Origin: Thiobacillus sp.
GTDB taxonomy: Bacteria; Pseudomonadota; Gammaproteobacteria; Burkholderiales; Thiobacillaceae
NCBI GenBank assembly: GCA_030680405.1
Contig: JAUXVT010000024.1
Coordinates: 1 to 64,000, forward strand
Direction: 5' to 3'
Length of the DNA stretch: 64,000 nt
Of this stretch, positions 56,581-63,938 are shown in pieces. The notes beneath the pieces are model-generated. The model was given only the letters and a program-made list of their open reading frames with translations. It was not told the DNA's origin and ran no database searches. The position numbers and the translations under genes are program-made. How positions within the stretch are numbered: position 1 is the stretch's first letter; each line of letters begins with the position of its first letter.

Positions 56581-57087
56581 CTAGGGCCCATAGCACCACC
56601 CGCCCTCCTGCGCCGCCATCACAATCCGCGCACACGCCTCGGCATCCGAATCCGCCTGGTGATGCCGCAGATCGATGCCCAGATGGTTGCACACATCCGG
56701 CAGCCGGGTCGGGCGAATAGCCCACCGCGCCCGCGCCAGCCGCACCGTGCACACAAAAGGCAGCTTCGGCGCCGCAAGCCCGTACGTCTCACAACAGGCG
56801 CCCAGCACGCCCTTGTCGAAAGGCGCGTTATGCGCCGCAAGAAACGCCACCCCCGCCAGCTCGCGCGCCAACCCCGCCCACACCGCATCGAAGCACTGCG
56901 CGCCCTTCACGTCATCCCACGACAAGCCATGAACATGCGTAAACAAAAACGCGCGCGACGGCGGGCGAATCAGCGCATACAAACGATCGACAATGCGACC
57001 GCGCTCGACAATCACCACCCCCACCGCGCAAGCGCTATCCCGGCTGGAGTTGGCAGTCTCGAAGTCAATGGCGGCGAAGCGAGTCAT
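56581..57087 (-). CDS. 3'-5' exonuclease, DnaQ-like (DEDDh)
   Basis: A 168-aa exonuclease domain protein. The catalytic acids are Asp8 and Glu10 in AAIDFETANSSRDSACAVG, Asp in LAAHNAPFDKGVL, and His/Asp in LRHHQADSDAEACARI (DEDDh type). It resembles the stand-alone epsilon-like exonucleases found in many bacteria. It is flanked by two copies of the same dispersed palindrome. Confidence 0.88.
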   Translation of the reverse strand: MTRFAAIDFETANSSRDSACAVGVVIVERGRIVDRLYALIRPPSRAFLFTHVHGLSWDDVKGAQCFDAVWAGLARELAGVAFLAAHNAPFDKGVLGACCETYGLAAPKLPFVCTVRLARARWAIRPTRLPDVCNHLGIDLRHHQADSDAEACARIVMAAQEGGWCYGP

Positions 57088-57164
57088 GGATGTGAAATTT
57101 CAGTCTTTTATAAATTTTTGTCAGGAATGGCCTCGATGCGCGACCAATTCTTCTAAGGAAGCGC

Positions 57165-57279
57165 TGATTAATTCGATAAGGCCGTCATTGCGAGCGAAGT
57201 GCGGCAATCCAGCGCATTGATTAAGCAGGAATTTCTGGATTGCCGCGTCGCTGCGCTCCTCGCAAAGACGAATTAATCA
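57165..57279. repeat. Dispersed imperfect palindrome (GTCATTGCGAGC type), copy 2
   Basis: The outermost arms TGATTAATTCG (57165-57175) and CGAATTAATCA (57269-57279) are perfect complements. Inside are GTCATTGCGAGCG with CTCGCAAAGAC, and GGCAATCCAG with CTGGATTGCC. It is the better-kept copy and lies 83 bases before the methionine sulfoxide reductase gene. Confidence 0.85.
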
Positions 57280-57361
57280 GTGTCTCCCTAAGTCGTGTGG
57301 GCCAGCAAACTTGGCCCGCTCCCCGATAATAACGAACTGCAACCCGAACGAGCAAACGCCC

Positions 57362-58690
57362 ATGTTTTCAACCCGAATGCTACAAGCCCTCCTGCTGACC
57401 CTCAGCCTGGGCACCCTGGTCAGTGCCTGCGCCAGGGAGAACCCCACGGCGCCTGCCAAACCGGCATTGAGCGATCCCTCTGCCCAGCTCGACACCATCG
57501 TGCTGGGCATGGGGTGCTTCTGGGGCGCGGAAAAGCGCATGTCCGAAGTGCCGGGCGTGGTCGATGTGGAAAGCGGCTATGCCAATGGCGACGTCGAAGG
57601 CAACTATCAAGCCGTCCTCGCCCATGAGCGCGCCGTGCAGTCCGGCAAGACCCGCCAGCGCAACCATGCGGAAGTGGTCAAGGTGACCTTCGACCCCGCC
57701 CGAACCACCCTGGAAACCGTGCTGATCAAGTTCTGGGAAAGCCATGACCCGACCCAGGGCGACCGCCAGGGCAACGACATCGGCACCAATTATCGCAGCG
57801 CCATCTACACCCATGGCCAGGCCCAGCAAGACGTCGCCCTGAAAACACGCGCGGCCTACCAACAGGCCCTGACCAAGGCCGGGCTGGGAAGCATCACCAC
57901 CGAAATCGCCCCGCTTAAAAACTATTACGCCGCAGAGGACTACCACCAGGACTACCTCAAGAAAAATCCCCAGGGGTATTGCGGCCTGGGCGGCACCGGC
58001 GTGAACTACCCAGGATCAAACACTCCCGCGCAAACCCCGGCCGCGCCCCGGCTGGACGGCAAGGCCCTGGCCTTTGAGCGGCAACTGGTGGTGTTCGAAG
58101 CGGAGGATTGCGCGTTCTGCAAGCAATTCAAGGCCGAAGTCCTCGACCACTGGCAGTCCCCCGTTGCCGTGACGAGCACGCTCAACCCCAACGCGCCCAC
58201 CGGCTGGAATCTGGAAAAGGCCTTGTTCGCCACCCCCACCATCGTGCTGTTCGAGCGCGGCCGTGAGGTCTCCCGCTATACCGGCTACAGCGGCGAGCAA
58301 GCCGCCTTCTGGAAGTGGCTGGGCTTCCAGTTGCTTAGCCCCGCGCAACAGAAGATCGCCTTCGAGCAAGGCACCGAGCGCGCCTTCACCGGATCACACC
58401 TGGACGAAAAGCGACCCGGCACCTTTGTCGACCCCATCACCGGCGCGCCCCTGTTCCGCAGCAACACCAAGTTCGAAAGTGGCACCGGCTGGCCCAGCTT
58501 CTTCAACCCGGTGGAAGGCGCCATCACTCTGCATGAAAACGGCGGCCACGGCATGAAGCGCGTCGAAGTGCGCAGCGCCAGTTCCGGCATCCACCTCGGC
58601 CACGTCTTCGACGACGGCCCGCCGCCCACCCACAAGCGCTACTGCATCAACGGCAACGTGCTGAAGTTCGTGCCCGACGCGGGGCAGTGA
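57362..58690 (+). CDS. MsrA-thioredoxin-MsrB fusion lipoprotein
   Basis: A 442-aa enzyme repairing both methionine sulfoxide forms. Residues 1-23 are a lipoprotein signal (VSAC, Cys23). MsrA spans about 46-210 with catalytic Cys52 in GMGCFWGAE. A thioredoxin-like domain at about 235-320 has the redox pair Cys250/Cys253 (EDCAFCKQF). MsrB spans about 325-442 with catalytic Cys428 (RYCINGN) and GTGWPSFF; its zinc CxxC pairs are replaced (FVDPITG). The order differs from Neisseria PilB, where thioredoxin comes first. The middle thioredoxin domain likely reduces both neighbours in the periplasm. ATG 57362 is chosen because it gives the signal peptide. Confidence 0.9.
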   Translation: MFSTRMLQALLLTLSLGTLVSACARENPTAPAKPALSDPSAQLDTIVLGMGCFWGAEKRMSEVPGVVDVESGYANGDVEGNYQAVLAHERAVQSGKTRQRNHAEVVKVTFDPARTTLETVLIKFWESHDPTQGDRQGNDIGTNYRSAIYTHGQAQQDVALKTRAAYQQALTKAGLGSITTEIAPLKNYYAAEDYHQDYLKKNPQGYCGLGGTGVNYPGSNTPAQTPAAPRLDGKALAFERQLVVFEAEDCAFCKQFKAEVLDHWQSPVAVTSTLNPNAPTGWNLEKALFATPTIVLFERGREVSRYTGYSGEQAAFWKWLGFQLLSPAQQKIAFEQGTERAFTGSHLDEKRPGTFVDPITGAPLFRSNTKFESGTGWPSFFNPVEGAITLHENGGHGMKRVEVRSASSGIHLGHVFDDGPPPTHKRYCINGNVLKFVPDAGQ

Positions 58691-58760
58691 GGAGAACAAC
58701 GGTCAGGGATAAACCTGCGAGCTTGCGGCGCAGTGGAAGCTCATCCTGACCCTGCCCCGT

Positions 58761-58951
58761 TCACCCGTACACCTCGTCATGGCTGCCGATAGTTTGCTAG
58801 TCAGGGGGTGCAGGCGCAGGCTGGGTTCAAAAGGATCGGCGCGCAGTTGCGCCATGGTTTCGATGAAGCGGGGCCGAAGGTCGAAGTGTTTGGTCAGGAA
58901 CTTGCGAGCACGGCGGTCGAAAAAAGCCGTGGTGGTCAGCGTCCAGCTCAT
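58761..58951 (-). pseudogene. RelE-superfamily toxin with an internal deletion
   Basis: From ATG 58951 the frame codes a normal RelE/YafQ-like start (FFDRRARKFLTKH, then LRADPFEPSLRLHPLTSKL). Directly after KL another frame gives GSHDEVYG and a stop at 58761, the usual end of this toxin type. The roughly 30 residues between, including the catalytic strands, are missing and the join is out of frame; the original frame runs on into unrelated residues to 58703. The toxin should be inactive. It overlaps its antitoxin by 4 bases. Confidence 0.72.
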
Positions 58952-59220
58952 GCCGCCGGTTCGCTGTCCATGTGCTGCATCAGCGCTTCGACACTGTCGT
59001 GGCGGGTGACGCGGCCGGCCTTGGCATCCTCCAGCGAGGCCTTGATACGGGCCAGAGCAGCTTCTTCCTGGGACTCGAGCAGCTCTCTGTAGCGCTCTTC
59101 AGTCAGCACGACATATTGCGGGCGGTTGTTCTTGATGATGTGCACCGGGCCGTGGACAAGTGCCTCATCCACGGCGGCGATGCCGCGACGCTTGATTTCC
59201 TGTGCGGGGACGACGTTCAT
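58948..59220 (-). CDS. Phd/YefM-type antitoxin
   Basis: A 90-aa protein: MNVVPAQEIKRRGIAAVDEALVHGPVHIIKNNRPQYVVLTEERY is a complete Phd/YefM DNA-binding half, and residues about 50-90 form the helical toxin-binding tail. AGGAGG lies 7 bases before ATG 59220. It overlaps the toxin remnant (ATGA). A 16-base palindrome upstream is probably its operator. The antitoxin remains intact although the toxin is deleted. Confidence 0.85.
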   Translation of the reverse strand: MNVVPAQEIKRRGIAAVDEALVHGPVHIIKNNRPQYVVLTEERYRELLESQEEAALARIKASLEDAKAGRVTRHDSVEALMQHMDSEPAA

Positions 59221-59231
59221 GGCTGCCTCCT

Positions 59232-59247
59232 GTACTTTAACAAGTAC
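59232..59247 (-). promoter_or_regulatory. Palindrome GTACTT-TTAA/TAAC-AAGTAC, probable antitoxin operator
   Basis: GTACTT and AAGTAC flank four bases, 12 bases before the antitoxin start and overlapping the expected promoter. YefM/Phd proteins bind such palindromes to repress their own operons. Confidence 0.55.
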
Positions 59248-59336
59248 CGATTTAAGCACCGTGCAGGGTATCGTTCGTGCCCGACGCGGAGAAGTGAGGT
59301 GAAAACACCACGCTGTGCAAAACGAGTCGGCTTCGC

Positions 59337-60317
59337 TCAGGGGTTTCTCCGGTTGATCAGGTTCACCACCACCCGCGTCAGCACATCCTTCTCGTCCGGC
59401 CGGCTCTCGGCGATCAGCAGCGTCATCGCCACCAGCGCGTTGTCGGCGATGCGCTTGCTGCCGTCTGCGCGGTAGAGCGCCAGGTTCTTCTGCAGAAACC
59501 ACAGGAACAGCGCCGCCGCGATGCGCTTGTTGCCGTCGACGAAGTGGTGGTTCTTCACCAGGAAATACAGCAGGTGCGCCGCCTTCTCTTCGAGGCTGGG
59601 ATAAACCTCCTGCCCGCCGAAAGTCTGCATCACGGCCAACAGCGAACCTTCCAGCCCCTCGTCCTTCTCCCGGCCGAACAAACCCGTGGCACCGAAGCGC
59701 TCCCCCATGCGAACGATGACGTTCCGCGCCTCGTCCAGCGCCAGCGCCGCGACCGGGCCGGGCGACACCTCGCCCAGGCGCACCCGCTGGTGATCGTAGT
59801 CGTCCAGCACCTCCAGCGCATAGGCGTAATCGGCCACCACCTCGAGCAGCGCGGTCGCCTCGTCGCCACTCAGCGTGCGGCGATGCGCCACGTCGGCGAT
59901 CAGCCGGACCGCCTGATTGAGTTCCTTCAGCCGCCGCTCGTGGACGGTATAGCCCTGCACCAGGTGCTGGCGCAGCACGTTGGTGGCCCAGATGCGGAAC
60001 TGGGTGCCGCGCTGGGATTTGACGCGGTAGCTGACGGAGATGATGACGTCGAGGTTGTAGAAGCGCACCTTACGCCGTACCTGCCGACCGCCCTCTGTTT
60101 GAACTACCGAGGATTCCTCGGTAGTTGATCCCGTCTCCAGTTCGCCTTCCTTGAACACATTGCGAATGTGCAGGCCAACAGTATCCGTGTCCTTGTCGAA
60201 TAGCTCAGCCATTTGCCTTTGGTTGAGCCACACCGTATCCCGCTCCAGCCGCACATCAAGCGCCGGCCCGCCGTCGGCCGCCCGGTACAGAACGATTTCA
60301 CCCAGCCCAGTGCTCAT
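59337..60317 (-). CDS. RhuM-Fic/DOC fusion protein
   Basis: A 326-aa protein. Residues about 1-130 match the RhuM family (DVRLERDTVWLNQRQMAELF, then VRFYNLDVIISVSYRVKSQRGTQFRIWA). Residues about 185-320 are a Fic domain with the active-site motif HHFVDGNKRIAAALFLWFL, including His and the ATP-phosphate-binding GNKR. Fic enzymes usually transfer AMP to proteins. No inhibitory antitoxin motif (S/TxxxE[G/N]) is obvious beside it. Proteins of this kind occur in accessory islands. It lies between the toxin-antitoxin remnant and lexA. Confidence 0.87.
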   Translation of the reverse strand: MSTGLGEIVLYRAADGGPALDVRLERDTVWLNQRQMAELFDKDTDTVGLHIRNVFKEGELETGSTTEESSVVQTEGGRQVRRKVRFYNLDVIISVSYRVKSQRGTQFRIWATNVLRQHLVQGYTVHERRLKELNQAVRLIADVAHRRTLSGDEATALLEVVADYAYALEVLDDYDHQRVRLGEVSPGPVAALALDEARNVIVRMGERFGATGLFGREKDEGLEGSLLAVMQTFGGQEVYPSLEEKAAHLLYFLVKNHHFVDGNKRIAAALFLWFLQKNLALYRADGSKRIADNALVAMTLLIAESRPDEKDVLTRVVVNLINRRNP

Positions 60318-60391
60318 CGTGATGCCTCCTAATCAAAACTGCCGTTGTATGGCCGCGGCTCAAGCACGCCTTTGCCAACCGTAGACCGCAC

Positions 60392-60994
60392 TCATAAGGT
60401 CTTCCCACTGCGGATCACGCCGACCGCGATGCCTTCGATCACCAGCTCCTGGCGCCTGAGGTCGACGATGATCGGTTCGAAGTCGGGGTTTTCCGGCAGG
60501 AGCTGCACGGTGTGGCCGCGCTTCTGGAAGCGCTTGACGGTGACCTCGTCACCGATCCGTGCCACCACGATCTGCCCTTCCTTGGCCTCGGCGCTGCGAT
60601 GCACTGCGAGCAGATCGCCGTCGAGGATGCCGGCGTCCTTCATGCTCATGCCGCGCACCTTGAGCAGGTAGTCCGCGCGCGGCGAGAACAGGGCGGCATC
60701 GAACTGATAGTGCCGCTCGATGTTCTCCTGCGCCAGGATCGGGCTGCCCGCCGCCACCTGGCCCACCAGCGGCACACCGCCGCCGCCCTTCAACCGGATG
60801 CCGCGCGACATCCCCGGCACCAGGTCCAGCACGCCCTTCTTCGCCAGCACCTTGAGGTGCTGCTCGGCCGCGTTGGGCGAACTGAAGCCGAAGTGCTGCG
60901 CAATCTCCACGCGCGTCGGCGGCAGGCCGGTGGTTTCGATCCACTCGCGGATGAGGTTCAGGATTTCTTCCTGGCGGCGGGTCAGGTCTCGCAT
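60392..60994 (-). CDS. lexA: SOS repressor LexA
   Basis: A 200-aa repressor. The winged helix ([34 protein letters not shown]) is at the start; the self-cleavage site is Ala82-Gly83; the catalytic pair is Ser117 (GMSMKDAGI) and Lys154. ATG 60994 gives the usual MRDLTRRQ start; the frame is open further upstream but crosses the operator. Two abutting SOS boxes lie 18-49 bases before it, so it controls itself. Confidence 0.95.
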   Translation of the reverse strand: MRDLTRRQEEILNLIREWIETTGLPPTRVEIAQHFGFSSPNAAEQHLKVLAKKGVLDLVPGMSRGIRLKGGGGVPLVGQVAAGSPILAQENIERHYQFDAALFSPRADYLLKVRGMSMKDAGILDGDLLAVHRSAEAKEGQIVVARIGDEVTVKRFQKRGHTVQLLPENPDFEPIIVDLRRQELVIEGIAVGVIRSGKTL

Positions 60995-61011
60995 GGGGCT
61001 TCCTCCAAATA

Positions 61012-61043
61012 CTGTATGCATGTACAGTTGTATGCATATACAG
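61012..61043. promoter_or_regulatory. Two abutting LexA (SOS) boxes
   Basis: CTGTATGCATGTACAG at 61012-61027 is a perfect CTGT-N8-ACAG box. TTGTATGCATATACAG at 61028-61043 differs in one base of the outer half. They touch with no spacer, 18 bases from the lexA start and about 70 bases before the divergent small gene at 61114, so they may control both. Confidence 0.88.
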
Positions 61044-61113
61044 TATAAATACCGAATTCGAAAAACGCCAAGCGCGATGGCCATGCCGCCCGCGCAGGCA
61101 CAGGAGACCCCCC

Positions 61114-61368
61114 ATGATGAAACTCGGAAAGATCAGCCCCCTCGCCTTCAGCCGCATGAAGCAGCGCGGGATTTCCATCGACGCCCTCAACGATCTGCTC
61201 GCCCACGGGCAGGTCGAGAAGCAGTTCGACGGCGGAAAGGTGGTGTACCTGGACAGCCCCGCCCCCAGCCCGACCTGGGGCAGTATCCCGAAGCCCAGGC
61301 TTTATGCCGTGGTGGATGCGGCAGGTGATGTGCTGACGGTGGAGAATCGGGTGCGGTTGAGGGGGTGA
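61114..61368 (+). CDS. Small hypothetical protein divergent from lexA, 84 aa
   Basis: A basic protein with [26 protein letters not shown]-like helix content (broken in two around residue 20) and then strands VVYLDSP and [21 protein letters not shown]. The pattern resembles DUF4258/RelE-like small folds but I cannot assign a family. AGGAGA lies 6 bases before ATG 61114. Its start is about 70 bases from the double SOS box, so it may be DNA-damage inducible. Confidence 0.6.
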   Translation: MMKLGKISPLAFSRMKQRGISIDALNDLLAHGQVEKQFDGGKVVYLDSPAPSPTWGSIPKPRLYAVVDAAGDVLTVENRVRLRG

Positions 61369-61426
61369 GCCGCTCCGACGCTCATCGCCAGCTGCCTTGA
61401 ATCCTGCAATCTTTTCTTGTTAGAAC

Positions 61427-61442
61427 GTACCAATATTGGTAC
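61427..61442 (+). promoter_or_regulatory. Perfect 16-bp palindrome GTACCAATATTGGTAC
   Basis: It lies 42 bases before the HTH gene at 61485. Antitoxins of the HigA/XRE kind bind palindromes like this in their own promoter. It is intact although the gene is interrupted. Confidence 0.6.
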
Positions 61443-61484
61443 TTTCAAACGGTAAGGCTGAAGCAACTGAGAGGCAAATAGATC

Positions 61485-61856
61485 ATGGGCAAGCAAAACA
61501 TTGGCAGCCGCTTTGACGACTTCCTGCAAGAGGAGGCCATGCTGGGAGAGGTGACCGCCGTAGCCCTCAAGCGCGTCATCGCCTGGCAGATCGCCGAGGC
61601 AATGAAAGCCCAGCAACTGACCAAAGCCCAGCTCGCCACGCGCATGCACACCAGCTGAGCGGCGCTCAACCGCCTACTTGACGAAAACGACCCGGGATTG
61701 ACGCTGACCACCCTGGCTAGCGCTGCTGCTGCGCTGGGTCGGCGAGTGGATATCCGACTCACGCCTCCTGGCGAAACAGCCAAGACCGTCAAGGCCAAGA
61801 AGAGCAAGCCTGCCGTGAAGAAGCCAGTGAAGGCCGTTGAGGCAGCCTGCTGCTAA
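61485..61856 (+). pseudogene. XRE/HigA-type helix-turn-helix antitoxin, interrupted by TGA
   Basis: The frame from ATG 61485 reads MGKQNIGSRFDDFLQEEAML, then VIAWQIAEAMKAQQLTKAQLATRMHTS, TGA at 61656, then AALNRLLDENDPGLTLTTLASAAAALGRRVDIRL and a Lys-rich tail to 61856. The helix-turn-helix spans the stop, where homologues have Arg (TSRAALNRLLD), so CGA became TGA. Without readthrough only a 57-residue half-domain is made. No toxin gene is directly beside it. Confidence 0.8.
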
Positions 61857-61921
61857 AGCAAGGTAGCGACTGCTAAAGACATACACCGCGCACGTGCCCC
61901 CACCGGCAACGGTCAGGTAGA

Positions 61922-62758
61922 TCAAACTTGGCGCGTGCCCTTGCAGGCGGGGTATTGAGTACAACCCCAGAACGCATTGCCCGAATTGGCACCACGCCTG
62001 GCTGTGCGCTTCACCATCGCACTTCGGCAAACCGGGCAAGCGGGTTCACTTGCAGACGCGACTGCCTGTAAAACAGGTGCGGGCTTGCCTGACACACCCA
62101 CCCCGCGTATCAGCGCAAGCAGCGCCTTGCCATCCATAAGCTCGATGTTGCGGCCCACGGCAAACGCCCGTGCCTCATCCGTAAACACGCCAGACGTCAC
62201 CACAAACCCGCCGGTAGCGCCCTCCGCTGCCATCACTCCATAGAGTTCGCGCACTGTGGTCACGCTCACCTTGTAAGCCTTCCACTGCTTGCACTGCACC
62301 AGGAAGGTCTCACCTTCCTTCTTCAACACCAGATCGATTCCGCCATCGGCACCACCGCCACCGGTCTCGGTCACCGAATAGCCCTTGCGCCGAAAAGCTT
62401 CGCCCACCAATGCCTCGAACTGCTGCCAGCTCATATCATTGAGCGCACCTCGGTCCGGACTGCCCGCCACCTGCGCATGCAATGCCTGGCGCTTGGCGCG
62501 GCCATAGGCAGACATGGCAGCGCCCACCAGGAAAGCGAACGGCAACAGGTATTGGCCGACTGATGCCAGTGTCTTGAAAAGGGTCTGGCCGACAAAGTCG
62601 CCCATCCTTCCGGACTGCGCTACTGCCGTTACTTCAGAAGCAGCAACACTGTGCAGCCATATGTGTGCAGCAATCGCGAGCACCACCCCAACCCACCAAG
62701 GGAGCTTGCTGGTTATCTCAATTACATCTTCAAAGAGGTTTTGTTTTCGACGAGCCAT
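61922..62758 (-). CDS. Membrane-anchored Mrr-type restriction endonuclease with zinc ribbon
   Basis: A 278-aa protein in three parts. Residues about 20-40 and 66-86 are two membrane helices. Residues about 108-225 form an Mrr-cat PD-(D/E)xK nuclease: Glu120, Asp142 in GGIDLVL, and Gln155/Lys157 in VQCKQWK. The C-terminus is a topoisomerase-type zinc ribbon (CPVCRSAM, GCTQYPAC). The Mrr fold usually cuts modified DNA. Membrane-bound nucleases are known in phage defence, but this role is inference here. Confidence 0.88.
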   Translation of the reverse strand: MARRKQNLFEDVIEITSKLPWWVGVVLAIAAHIWLHSVAASEVTAVAQSGRMGDFVGQTLFKTLASVGQYLLPFAFLVGAAMSAYGRAKRQALHAQVAGSPDRGALNDMSWQQFEALVGEAFRRKGYSVTETGGGGADGGIDLVLKKEGETFLVQCKQWKAYKVSVTTVRELYGVMAAEGATGGFVVTSGVFTDEARAFAVGRNIELMDGKALLALIRGVGVSGKPAPVLQAVASASEPACPVCRSAMVKRTARRGANSGNAFWGCTQYPACKGTRQV

Positions 62759-62783
62759 TTTTTTCCTATTGGTAGTTATGCGG

Positions 62784-63098
62784 CTAACGCTTCATCGTCG
62801 CTTTGATATCGAAATTGGACGGGCCTTCTATAAGCACGGCCACCATATGGTTTAAAGACTGCAAGGAGAACTGAACCGAATTGCCCGACTGGTACAAGAC
62901 AAGCATTCCCGAATATCGTCGATTGAGCGCTGGATAGCGACATTCCGACAAGGTCACGTCCAGCTTCAACATGTTCGGCGCTACGTATGGCGCGGCAACG
63001 CCAAGCAACTTGCAGCCATTCTCTGGATTTTCGCCCCGCACCTTGCCCTGCTTTTCAACCTCGATCATCAGGGGCACGACAACATGCGCCTCGCGCAT
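62784..63098 (-). CDS. Hypothetical protein, 104 aa
   Basis: The frame from ATG 63098 codes a mixed alpha/beta protein (LGVAAPYVAPNMLKLDVTL, LVLYQSGNSVQFSLQSLNH) with no family I recognise. The sequence before the ATG stays open for about 18 codons without a better start, so the N-terminus may be lost. It lies 26 bases upstream of the Mrr-type gene on the same strand and may be its partner. Confidence 0.45.
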   Translation of the reverse strand: MREAHVVVPLMIEVEKQGKVRGENPENGCKLLGVAAPYVAPNMLKLDVTLSECRYPALNRRYSGMLVLYQSGNSVQFSLQSLNHMVAVLIEGPSNFDIKATMKR

Positions 63099-63404
63099 CG
63101 CCTGTCCCTTTACAGTAGCCTTTGCGATTTGCTTTGGGAAACAATTTTCTCGTTAGAAGTGCCCCATAAGAAATATGGCAACTATGGGGCTGTATTGAAG
63201 CATCCGACATTGCTTGCCAAGTATCCCAAAGCATGTGCTGGCTTTGATACATTGCACCAGCTTCGCCTTGAATCTGTTACTGCGCACCCACGCCACTCAA
63301 AGTCAGGCATGTCAACACGCAGACTTAAACATCATGATTTCTATAAGGTTAGGCTTGTGGTCCAAGCGGCGATCGCGGAAATTGTGGCAACCGTGACCTG
63401 GTAG
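63084..63404 (+). CDS. Hypothetical protein or fragment
   Basis: The last 70 codons (LKHPTLLAKYPKACAGFDTLHQL, RLKHHDFYKVRLVVQAAIAEIV) look like a real, basic, helical protein end. The first part, overlapping the gene on the other strand, does not. It may be the 3' remnant of a longer gene; no ribosome site is seen. Confidence 0.3.
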   Translation: MRLAHRLSLYSSLCDLLWETIFSLEVPHKKYGNYGAVLKHPTLLAKYPKACAGFDTLHQLRLESVTAHPRHSKSGMSTRRLKHHDFYKVRLVVQAAIAEIVATVTW

Positions 63405-63410
63405 AAAGAT

Positions 63411-63938
63411 ATGCCAATGACCACGCACGGGATCGTCCAAAAACTCTGGAACTACTGCAACGTCCTGCGCGACGACGGCATGAGCTACGGCGACTACGTC
63501 GAGCAGCTCACCTACCCAAGCGCAAGAAGTAGATGTGTCGCTGTCCTGGTTTCTGGGCTGCTGCTCGGAGTGGTCTTGGTTTCACCCGCCAAGGCAGACC
63601 AGCAGTTCTACCGCTGTGTCGTGAACGGTAAAACAACCTACACCGATAAACCTTGCGATGCGCCAACGCTGCGCGGTGTGGAAGGGTCGAGTGCCCCGAC
63701 GAGTAGCAATGCCACGGGCCAAGGCGGGAGGCCAGCAAAGTCCATCGAACTTGATTACTCGACGCCTTACGGAATCTGGCGCGGCCAGGCCCAATATCAG
63801 GGGACTATCCAAAGTAACGATGCAGGCGTTGATATCAGACTCGAAATTCATTTTGATTGTGAAGGCTATCTGCTCTGCATCATTGTGCTTACCAGCAAAC
63901 AGCTTTCCCCAATCGAAGGCATGAAACGCGTCATTTAA
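63411..63938 (+). pseudogene. HsdM 5' fragment fused to a DUF4124-type protein
   Basis: Codons about 3-37 (MTTHGIVQKLWNYCNVLRDDG, SYGDYVEQLTY) are the N-terminus of a type I DNA methyltransferase HsdM, which should continue LLFLKMADE. Instead the frame passes at about 63520 into VAVLVSGLLLGVVLVSPAKA, a signal-peptide-like helix, then QQFYRCVVNGKTTYTDKPC, a DUF4124 motif of small exported proteins. The product would be 175 aa with the signal helix inside. It looks like two broken genes joined in frame. Confidence 0.7.
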
